A stretch of 64,000 nucleotides of DNA from Verrucomicrobiota bacterium (GTDB lineage Bacteria; Verrucomicrobiota; Verrucomicrobiia; Verrucomicrobiales; Akkermansiaceae): NCBI GenBank assembly GCA_026397725.1, contig JAPLUI010000069.1, forward strand, positions 1-64,000, given 5' to 3'. Every line of letters starts with the position of its first letter. Within the stretch, counting starts at the first letter, position 1. The notes under the pieces are model-generated. The model worked only from the letters and a program-made list of their open reading frames with translations, was not told where the DNA came from and did no database searches. Position numbers and translations under genes: made by a program. This document shows, one piece after another, positions 20,469-27,776 of the stretch.

Positions 20469-21566
20469 ATGCCCCACTGGAAATCCATCCACATCGAACG
20501 CTTCCGCCGCCTTGAAGGCCTGCGCTTGGACAACCTTGGCACCGTGAACCTACTGGTGGGCAAGAACAATAGCGGCAAGACCAGCGTGCTGGAGGCACTG
20601 GCAATTGCATGCCACCCGACCAACGCCTTCACTTGGATCGACATCGGCCGCGAACGCGAAATGAAATCCGCCCGCACGCCGGTTCAGGAAGTGCTAAACT
20701 GGTTTTTCCCTCACAAGGTCCCAAGAGAAAACGGCTTCGAAGGTGGAGCGACGATGGAAGCCGTCATTTCCACTGGCGACTCCTTGAGAGTTGAGACCCA
20801 TTACCGCGAGTTCCGTCAATTGGAAATGGCTCCGGAAATCACCGCCGAATCAGAATTGGGTGGAGAGGAGCTATCCGAATACGCCGCTACACTGGAAGTG
20901 AAGCTTCAGCGAAAGGGTGCCGACGGCAAGCTATTCCACACTCGTTCTTCCCTGCATGAATTCAGTGGGAAACGCTACAAGGAACCTGATCCAGCGGAGC
21001 GGCTGGTTCCCTGCCAGTTTGTTTCTCCTGTATCGCACCGCACCATCCGGCAATTGCTGGCCGCTGTGGATCAGGTGCTGGAGGAGCGATTGAAGCCTGA
21101 TGTCGTTAGGCTAATGCAAATGTTGGCTGAGGATGTGGATGACATTGAGATCCGTTCGCCCCAGGGTCGTGGCGCGGTGATTCATCTGCATCACTCCGGG
21201 ATCGGCCATATCCCGCTCTCGGTGGAAGGGGACGGGATGCGGCGAGCCTTGGCGTTCGCCTCGGCAGCCGCTCTTGCAAAGAACGGTGTCCTGTTAGTTG
21301 ACGAGGTGGAGACGGCCCTGCACCCGGACGCACTGGCAGGGATTTTCCGCTTCCTCGTCCAAGTCTGCCGTGCCACCGAAGTCCAGCTTTTCGTCACCAC
21401 CCACAGCCTCGAAGCCGTCGATGCCATGCTCGCCAGTGTCGGGGATGAGTTGGATGATTTGGTAACCTATCGACTGCCTGCCCGTGGCAGCAGCCATCCT
21501 GTCAAACGCTTCGGAGGACAAACCCTGCATGACCTGCGCAACGAAGGAGGCCTCGACCTGCGCTAA
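20469..21566 (+). CDS. OLD/AAA15-type ATPase of a defence pair
   Basis: A 365-residue ABC-type ATPase. It shows Walker A LVGKNNSGKTS (about residues 30-39), a divergent coiled and helical middle, a signature-like LSVEGDGMRRALAFA, Walker B VLLVDEVE (about 275-282) and the H-switch TTHSLEAVD (about 310-318). The length is complete for the family. Such ATPases normally work with a TOPRIM (DUF3226/RloB-like) nuclease encoded just downstream. Here only the two ends of such a gene remain at 21570-21701, so the pair is probably dead. The gene is flanked on both sides by methyltransferase-tail repeats. Confidence 0.82.
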   Translation: MPHWKSIHIERFRRLEGLRLDNLGTVNLLVGKNNSGKTSVLEALAIACHPTNAFTWIDIGREREMKSARTPVQEVLNWFFPHKVPRENGFEGGATMEAVISTGDSLRVETHYREFRQLEMAPEITAESELGGEELSEYAATLEVKLQRKGADGKLFHTRSSLHEFSGKRYKEPDPAERLVPCQFVSPVSHRTIRQLLAAVDQVLEERLKPDVVRLMQMLAEDVDDIEIRSPQGRGAVIHLHHSGIGHIPLSVEGDGMRRALAFASAAALAKNGVLLVDEVETALHPDALAGIFRFLVQVCRATEVQLFVTTHSLEAVDAMLASVGDELDDLVTYRLPARGSSHPVKRFGGQTLHDLRNEGGLDLR

Positions 21567-21569
21567 GCC

Positions 21570-21701
21570 ATGAGTGCAAAAACGCTGCTATTGCTCGTCA
21601 GGTTTCCATTCAAGACAATCGCTGGCTTGAATCGACCACACTACAAATACCCAGAATCGCCTCCGTCACACGTTTCATTGAGGAGCTGTTGGGATGAGTG
21701 A
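21570..21701 (+). pseudogene. Remnant of the ATPase's TOPRIM-like partner
   Basis: Three bases after the ATPase stop, ATG 21570 reads MSAKTLLLLV, the usual start of DUF3226-type TOPRIM proteins. After about ten codons the sequence jumps. In the +1 frame it then reads SIQDNRWLESTTLQIPRIAS and VTRFIEELLG-stop, which looks like the C-terminus of the same kind of protein. Both ends are present and about 150-200 residues, including any catalytic site, are missing. Confidence 0.5.
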
Positions 21702-21720
21702 TGACGCTCCGCTCTCCAAC

Positions 21721-21861
21721 CACGGCCACTACCGCACCCAGCAAACCATCCTCGAAATCTACGACGCCCTGGCCGACTCAATGCACTCCGGCCACCCCTA
21801 CCAAACCCGCCTCGACCCGCCACCGGCGGACCCGGCGTGTTGCCATCCGGCGCGGGACTGA
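21721..21861 (+). repeat. Methyltransferase-tail repeat, copy 2
   Basis: It starts abruptly at [20 protein letters not shown] and ends with [16 protein letters not shown] at 21859-21861. It is nearly identical at DNA level to copy 1 over this span, and to copy 0 over the last codons and the downstream leader. It is the left flank of the second toxin cassette. Confidence 0.78.
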
Positions 21862-21892
21862 GTTAAAGTCGCCTGGAACCAATTCACCGCCA

Positions 21893-22672
21893 ATGGATCT
21901 GCCAACCACTCACGACTCGAAATTCACACCGGCCCAACTCAAGGCATGGAAGGCGATGATTCAACTTCTGCACGATCCGGCAGCAGCGGACCGGCGGTAT
22001 GATGCGCTCAAGGAGTCCGCGCATGGCCGGATCATCAGCACCGACATCGCCCGCTTTCTCGATGACCGCTACGCCAAACCACCGCGCAGGGGCAACACCC
22101 GCGACATGGCGCCGGGATGGGATCTCGCCTAGCGCTACGCCCAGGATCGCTTCGAGCGGGAATTGCGCAGCCGCGGCAAACGCATGCAGGTGCGCTTCAT
22201 GGCCGGCGGCTGGGCGGCTGGCAAAACCCACGCGCTCGAGCACATGCCGACTCCGGAATTGGCCTGGGACGGAACTCTCCGGGATGCGGTTTGGGCGGCA
22301 GGCATGATCGATCTGGCCTTGGCTGAGGGTTGGAATGTCGTGATCGCATACGTCTTCCGCGACTTGGAACTCGCCTTTTACGGTGCCATGGAACGAGCTG
22401 GGGCCGAGGGGCGGATGGTCCCACTCGCCGAACTTCCAGGCATGCATCGGGCGGTCCAGCACTCGGTTCTTGGCCTGACGGCCCTCTATTCTGTGGAGCC
22501 ACGCGTTTCCTTCCTGCTGCTTCACAATCTGGGGACCGACAGGGTTCGCTGCGAGCCACTGAAGATTCCTCGGGATGAGCTTGACGCAGCCGGAGGGCTG
22601 CACTACACTGCCGCACATGAACGCTACTACTTTCAAGCAGCGCCTCACATTGGGAAAGCGACGTCTCCGTGA
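21893..22672 (+). pseudogene. Zeta-toxin-like P-loop gene, copy 2, with an internal TAG
   Basis: The full-length version of the P-loop gene is 259 codons. An in-frame TAG at 22130-22132 replaces the TGG found at the same place in copy 1 ([13 protein letters not shown]). After the stop the frame continues with [17 protein letters not shown] (Walker A), a long kinase-like middle including WNVVIAYVFRDLELAFYGAM, and [16 protein letters not shown]. Copy 1 has the tryptophan but lacks the middle, and copy 2 has the middle but carries the stop, so neither copy is intact. A restart downstream of the TAG (for example at GTG or ATG near 22190) could still make the P-loop part. Confidence 0.75.
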
Positions 22673-22811
22673 GATGAAGGCGGCTGGCCAGCCACTGGAG
22701 TTGACCCGGACTTGGAGCCTCAAGAGCCTGAAGGAACTGAGCAAGGCCCTTGAAGGCGGCCCAACCGTCCGGAAAAGCGCTGCCTCACGGTTGCGGACAA
22801 GCGCCAAATAG
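22617..22811 (+). CDS. Small basic protein paired with the P-loop toxin, copy 2
   Basis: This 64-residue protein differs from copy 1 at only about 14 positions, ends in the same [13 protein letters not shown], and again overlaps the 3' end of the P-loop gene in another frame. It is probably the antitoxin or an accessory protein. It is intact although the toxin gene before it is interrupted. Confidence 0.6.
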   Translation: MNATTFKQRLTLGKRRLREMKAAGQPLELTRTWSLKSLKELSKALEGGPTVRKSAASRLRTSAK

Positions 22812-23110
22812 GCCGCTGATTTGCCCTCCGCCAGGCCGCCGTTCGTGTGGGACGTGGAGTGTCGTTCCCCGCTCCGCTGCGAACTGGACTCCGCCTTCAA
22901 CCACCTCTACGGCCTGAGCCGCGAAGACACCGCCAATATCCTCGACACCTTCCTCATCGTCCGCTGCAAGGACGAAGCCGCCCACGGCACCTAGCGCACC
23001 CGCGACACCATCCTCGCCCTTTACGACCAATTCGCCGAGGCCAGTACCAGCGGCAATACCTTCGTCTCTCCATCCTTGCGCCTATCCGATTGCCGTTTGG
23101 CGTTGCCTGA
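22812..23110 (+). pseudogene. Methyltransferase-tail repeat, copy 3 (diverged)
   Basis: It begins at the same junction after RLRTSAK-stop as copy 1 (AGGCCGCTG...TTTGC) and reads PPFVWDVECRSPLRCELDSA, then DTFLIVRCKDEAAHGT, an in-frame TAG at 22992-22994, and RTRDTILALYDQFAEA. It is more diverged than copies 1 and 2 and ends in unrelated residues before the next gene's ATG. It is non-functional. Confidence 0.65.
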
Positions 23111-23113
23111 GGT

Positions 23114-25513
23114 ATGAACACGGCCGTGAATCCTTCCGATCCAGGGTACCCCTATCGCATTTTCATCAGCCGCGTGACCGGTGAATTCGGCAAGGTCTCC
23201 GCAGAACTCGCCTCTGATCTACGCAAAAAGGGAGTTGCCGGCAAGATTCAGATCGACTTCCGCCAGGAAGAAGGCACTGCCACCACCCTCGACAAGTTGG
23301 AGAAGTATGTGCGGGAAGCCGATGCCGTCATCGCCCTCGTCGGCGTGCAGAGTGGTAGCTACCCGCCAGAGGCAGCGGCGAGAAAATGGGCGCACCTTCT
23401 CCCGGACGGCATCACGCGGGCCACATACACCCAGTGGGAAGTCCACTTCGCTCGCGCCTACACCAAGCGCCTCAGCCCTTATTTCGGCTTTCGCGAACGC
23501 GACGGCACCATCCTCTACCCCGCCGAGAGCGCGCCGGAACCAGCCACGGACGACCCAGCCGGGAAAAATGCCCATGTCCTCTGGCTCACCGACACCCTGG
23601 GCCTCGACCGCCAATATTTCACCAGCGCCGACAGTCTCTGCCGTCAGGTGCTCACCGAATCGTGGCCTGAGTTCCCACGCTATCGCCCCAATAATCTCCC
23701 CTTCAACACGATCCGCGACATCTTCGTGGGCCGCGATGACTTCTTGGCCGAAATCCGCAGTGGACTGGACGCCGCCCGCGCCGCCGGACAGCACGACCCC
23801 AACCACGTCATCTGGGGCCTCGGCGGCATCGGGAAAACCCGGGCCGCCATCGAGTATGCGTGGAAGAATTACCAGGCATACAGCGCCTTGCTCTGTGTCT
23901 CCGGCGAGACGTCCGACAAACTCACGGAAAACCTTGCCGCCCTCACCGACGTGCTCGGCATCCCATGTGTCGATGGCACACCGACGTCCGACCGATGTGC
24001 GGCGGTCCTCCGATGGCTGGACGCGAATCGTGGCTGGCTCCTCATCATTGACAACGTGGACGACAGCGCTGCCGCCGCAGCGGTGCAGGACAGACTCCCC
24101 GCCCTCAGCGCCGGGCATGTTATCATCACCGCGCGGTTTGGTGCTTGGAAGAAGGATGTGATTCCTCTTGAGATGCCTCTACTGTCATCTATTGCCGCCG
24201 TCCGCTATCTGCTAGCCATCACCGACGACCAGCGCCGGCCCGCCGTCACGCCGGAACAGGACAGCATAGACGCCGCAGTCCTCGCTAGCGATGTCGATCA
24301 CCTCGCGCTCGCCCTGGAAACCGCCGCCGCCTACATCGCCCGGCAGCACATTTCCTTTGCCGGGTATCGCGCCGCTCTCGCCGCCCAGCCCGCCACAGTC
24401 CTCGACTTCCTCGACGCGCAGACAATTGACTACAAAAAGAACATCATCGGAGCCGAGCGCACCGTCGCCAAAACCTGGCTCATCACGATGAGCAGCCTCA
24501 GCGATCCCGCCCGCAACCTCCTCCGCGTCTGCTCCTGGTTCGCTCCCGAGCCGATCCCGCGCACTCTGCTAGATTACGACCCGGCAACGCAGGCCCCCTG
24601 CGATCCTGGTTCCGTCCTTGGCCATCTCAAAGAACTCGAAAACTACGCCTTCGTCCACTGGGACACCGCGAAAGATTCTTTCTCCCTCCACCGCCTGGTC
24701 CAAGAAATCACCCGCCAGCAGCAGCCCGCTCCGCCGCCGCCATCCGGTCTCCTAACGTCTCTCACATGGATCAATGGCATTTTCGTCGGCGACCCGACAG
24801 ACGTCCGCGCCTGGCCTATGCTGATGCCCCTCGCGTCTCACGCTCACGCCATCGCTCTGCATGCCGATGAGCGTGACATGCCCGCGCCCACCGCTCACCT
24901 CCTGAACCAAGTCGGCGTCTTATACTATACCAAAGCCCAGTATGCCGGAGCCGAACCGCTTTACCGCCGCTCCCTCGCAATCGATGAAGCGGCCCTGGGC
25001 AATGGCCATCCCAACGTTGCCAGAGACCTTAACAACCTCGCTGCATTGTTGCTGGCCACAAACTCTCTGCCTGAGGCCGAATTGCTGATGCGCCGCGCTC
25101 TTGCCCTTGATGAAGCCGCCTTCGGTCCCGACCACCCCAAAGTCGCCAGAAACCTTAATAACCTCGCGCAGTTACTACAGAGTACCAACCGCCTGGAGGA
25201 GGCTGAGTCGCTGAATTTGCGGGCTCTGAGAATCAACGAGGACAGTTTTGAACCAAATCACCCCGCCGTGGCAGGTAGTCTATTGTCTATGGCTCATTTC
25301 TATCAGGCTACGAACCGTCTGGCGAAAGCTGAGCCGTTGATGCGGCGGGGGCTGTGGATCTTAGCGGCGTTCACACGCTCCACGGGGCATGAGCATCCGC
25401 ATTGGAAGGGGCGGATAAAGAATTACCGCATCCTTCTCAAAATGATGGGTAAAACGCAGGCTCAGGTTGCGAAGAAAATCGCCAAAATCCTCGAACCGAT
25501 TCGCAAACAATGA
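23114..25513 (+). CDS. DUF4062/TIR-like, NB-ARC, TPR protein (NLR-like defence)
   Basis: A 799-residue NLR-like protein. The N-terminal domain (about residues 10-150, starting YRIFISRVTGEFGKVSAELA) resembles DUF4062, a Rossmann-like domain related to TIR effectors. The NB-ARC NTPase shows GLGGIGKT (about 235-242), Walker B WLLIIDNVDD (about 308-317), VIITARF and the helical second domain. The C-terminus has at least three 42-residue kinesin-light-chain-type TPRs (AGAEPLYRRSLAIDEAALG and repeats). All catalytic motifs of the NTPase are intact. It probably senses a phage product with the TPRs and activates the N-terminal effector. It is the last defence gene of the island and stands alone, between tail copy 3 and a secreted nuclease. 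Confidence 0.82.
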   Translation: MNTAVNPSDPGYPYRIFISRVTGEFGKVSAELASDLRKKGVAGKIQIDFRQEEGTATTLDKLEKYVREADAVIALVGVQSGSYPPEAAARKWAHLLPDGITRATYTQWEVHFARAYTKRLSPYFGFRERDGTILYPAESAPEPATDDPAGKNAHVLWLTDTLGLDRQYFTSADSLCRQVLTESWPEFPRYRPNNLPFNTIRDIFVGRDDFLAEIRSGLDAARAAGQHDPNHVIWGLGGIGKTRAAIEYAWKNYQAYSALLCVSGETSDKLTENLAALTDVLGIPCVDGTPTSDRCAAVLRWLDANRGWLLIIDNVDDSAAAAAVQDRLPALSAGHVIITARFGAWKKDVIPLEMPLLSSIAAVRYLLAITDDQRRPAVTPEQDSIDAAVLASDVDHLALALETAAAYIARQHISFAGYRAALAAQPATVLDFLDAQTIDYKKNIIGAERTVAKTWLITMSSLSDPARNLLRVCSWFAPEPIPRTLLDYDPATQAPCDPGSVLGHLKELENYAFVHWDTAKDSFSLHRLVQEITRQQQPAPPPPSGLLTSLTWINGIFVGDPTDVRAWPMLMPLASHAHAIALHADERDMPAPTAHLLNQVGVLYYTKAQYAGAEPLYRRSLAIDEAALGNGHPNVARDLNNLAALLLATNSLPEAELLMRRALALDEAAFGPDHPKVARNLNNLAQLLQSTNRLEEAESLNLRALRINEDSFEPNHPAVAGSLLSMAHFYQATNRLAKAEPLMRRGLWILAAFTRSTGHEHPHWKGRIKNYRILLKMMGKTQAQVAKKIAKILEPIRKQ

Positions 25514-25527
25514 CCTCGCGCTCATAA

Positions 25528-26370
25528 ATGATCATGACCCCCAAATTCCTCATGAAAACGCTTTCAATCATCCTGGCATTGGCGCTGGCTCCCAGCTTGA
25601 GGGGTGAGCCACTTCAAAAATTCGAGAAGTGCGTCCTGGTGCCTGCGGCATGGGCGGATGGCGACAGTTTCGGAATCCGGACGCCCGCCGGCGAGGATCT
25701 CACGATTCGCCTGTATGGTGCCGACTGCATGGAGTGGCATGTGAACGACGCCGCTGACGAACGGCGGCTGCGGGCTCAACGACGGTATTTTGGCATCACG
25801 ACCGCAGCTCCAAACCCGAGGGCTGCGATTGACCTGGCCAAGGAGTACGGAAAAATCGCGGCCGAGGAAGCTGTTAGGGTCCCCGACAAGCCCTTCACCA
25901 TCCATACGTCGTTCGCTGACGCCGGGGGCGACGGACGCCATCCCCGCAGCTACGCATTTGTGACCGGACCCGACGGTGCCGATCTTGCCGCCCATCTCGT
26001 CAAGCTGGGCCTTGCCCGGGCTTATGGGGTTTACAGGGAGACTCCCGACGCACGCACGAAAGACGATTATCGGGCGCAACTCGCGGATCTCGAATTGCAG
26101 GCAGCCAAGCGCGGACTTGGCGTGTGGTCCCGCACCGACTGGAATAGACTGCCTCAACAGCGTCAGGACCAGCGCAAGGACGATGAAGAGATCGCGCTTG
26201 CCGTGGGCAAGCAAGCGCTTCCCGCAGACTTCAAGCTCGATCCGAATACCGCCGCTCGCGACGAACTGATGAAGCTGCCGGGCATCGGTGAGGAATTCGC
26301 CAATCGGATCATCGAAGGTCGGCCCTATCTCAAGGCGGCTGATTTGTTATACGTCCCTGGCATCGGATAA
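25528..26370 (+). CDS. Secreted SNase-type nuclease with C-terminal helix-hairpin-helix, late nonsense stop
   Basis: A signal peptide (MKTLSIILALALAPSLRG, probable start ATG 25552) leads into a thermonuclease-like beta barrel: ADGDSFGIRTPAGEDLTIRL, YGADCMEW and HPRSYAFV supply the Asp, Arg and Glu positions of SNases. The C-terminus is a ComEA-like helix-hairpin-helix (LPGIGEEFANRI) for DNA binding. The frame stops at TAA 26368-26370, but without any shift it continues MRFKAIQPYLKFPNP to TGA 26416-26418, where it overlaps the next ATG as ATGA. The TAA thus trims about 16 family-like residues. It would degrade extracellular DNA. Confidence 0.78.
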   Translation: MIMTPKFLMKTLSIILALALAPSLRGEPLQKFEKCVLVPAAWADGDSFGIRTPAGEDLTIRLYGADCMEWHVNDAADERRLRAQRRYFGITTAAPNPRAAIDLAKEYGKIAAEEAVRVPDKPFTIHTSFADAGGDGRHPRSYAFVTGPDGADLAAHLVKLGLARAYGVYRETPDARTKDDYRAQLADLELQAAKRGLGVWSRTDWNRLPQQRQDQRKDDEEIALAVGKQALPADFKLDPNTAARDELMKLPGIGEEFANRIIEGRPYLKAADLLYVPGIG

Positions 26371-26414
26371 ATGAGATTCAAAGCCATCCAGCCCTATCTG
26401 AAATTTCCAAACCC

Positions 26415-27764
26415 ATGAACATCCGAGCAACTGATCTTCACTCAAGAGACATCCATGCCAAGAGAGGAGATTCCATACAGAAGACGATGGTTTTGATAAC
26501 GATATGTGCCTCCATCCCGGCCGCTTTCGCGGCCAAGACGCCGCAGGTGACGGGCACGTTGGGCAAGGGAGATTATGGCGTGATGGATGACACCCCGTAT
26601 TATGGCGGATTCGGCGCCGGCTTTCTCCACATCAACGCTGACGGCACCTACGGCGGCGGTGAGATCCGCTCGGGCGATCTGGGCCTGAGTTTCTATGGGC
26701 CGACGTTCGGTGGTCCCTACCGGTTCCAACTCAATATGAAGGATGCCAAGGGGGAATGGAACGGCGACCTGGTTGCCGGCGGCGCAGAAGGCATGCAGGT
26801 GGAATACCTGCCGCTCTTTCCCACGTGCCAGTACACGTTCAAGCACCAGGCCATGCCGCTGGACGTGAAGATGGAGGCCTTTGCGCCATGGATCCCAGGC
26901 GACAGCAAGATGAGCAGCCTGCCGGTTCTCTTCTTCGAGTTCCAGATCACCAATCCGGACGAGTCGGATATGACGGTCTCGCTGGCATGCATGGTCCCGA
27001 ATCCCGAGTGCGACGGCGGCAGTCCTGTTAGAGACCAGGGCGGCCAGGTCGATGGGCTTCTCCTACAATCCAAGCGGGCCGGCGGCGGCACGCTCTGCGG
27101 GATGATCCGCAACGACGGCGCCGGCGAAGTTACGTGCGGTGCCGAGTTCACCAAGGGCAAACTCAGCGGCACGAATGGAAATCTGCTGGCATCGTCCATC
27201 GTGGTGCCCGCGAAATCGACGCGGCACATCGTATTCATCCTCGCCTGGGATTTTCCGGTCTATGTATCCGGGGATGGCAAAGCCTGGCCGCGCAAGGAGC
27301 TGGGACACTATCACAGCAACTTCTATCAGGGTGCGGACGCGATCGCGCGGAATTGCGAACTCAGGTATCAGAGTGTCCCTGGCACATGGCACGTGCTGCT
27401 GGGGCTTGAGGGGGTCAGGTGGGATGTGCCCGGAAAGAAACTCTCACTCCGTCCGAACCTGCCGGCATCCTTCCAGGGCAAACTCCGCACGTTTCTGCCG
27501 GGGGCCGTCACCTGGGGCGGTCTGGACTACTCGTGCGTCGAAACGGATTGCGACCAGAGATATGCTCTAACATTTGAACGCCCGTTCGAGCTTGAATTCC
27601 TCGGGGTCCGCAATTCCGGCAAGCCGACTGTCCGCGCGACCCAGGACGGCAAGGCCGTGCCGTGCTCGATCAAGGCCGTCAATGCGGATGAGTACGAAGT
27701 GCGCTTCGACAAGCCACTGAAGTTGGACGGGAAGCCGCTGGAGGTGCGGATCGGAAGCAAATAG
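26415..27764 (+). CDS. GH116-like protein lacking the catalytic barrel
   Basis: A 449-residue exported protein (signal MVLITICASIPAAFA; ATG 26487 is an alternative start). Residues about 60-330 match the beta-sandwich N-terminus of GH116/GBA2 beta-glucosidases (YYGGFGAGFLHINADGTYGG). The (alpha/alpha)6 catalytic barrel of some 350 residues should follow. Instead the sequence passes from YQGADAIARNCELRY directly to GTWHVLLGLEGVRWDVPGKK, a post-barrel segment. Frame is kept across the junction, but the catalytic Glu/Asp are gone, so no hydrolase activity is expected. A 47-bp copy of its 3' end recurs at 31374. Confidence 0.65.
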   Translation: MNIRATDLHSRDIHAKRGDSIQKTMVLITICASIPAAFAAKTPQVTGTLGKGDYGVMDDTPYYGGFGAGFLHINADGTYGGGEIRSGDLGLSFYGPTFGGPYRFQLNMKDAKGEWNGDLVAGGAEGMQVEYLPLFPTCQYTFKHQAMPLDVKMEAFAPWIPGDSKMSSLPVLFFEFQITNPDESDMTVSLACMVPNPECDGGSPVRDQGGQVDGLLLQSKRAGGGTLCGMIRNDGAGEVTCGAEFTKGKLSGTNGNLLASSIVVPAKSTRHIVFILAWDFPVYVSGDGKAWPRKELGHYHSNFYQGADAIARNCELRYQSVPGTWHVLLGLEGVRWDVPGKKLSLRPNLPASFQGKLRTFLPGAVTWGGLDYSCVETDCDQRYALTFERPFELEFLGVRNSGKPTVRATQDGKAVPCSIKAVNADEYEVRFDKPLKLDGKPLEVRIGSK

Positions 27765-27776
27765 TGACATGAAAAA

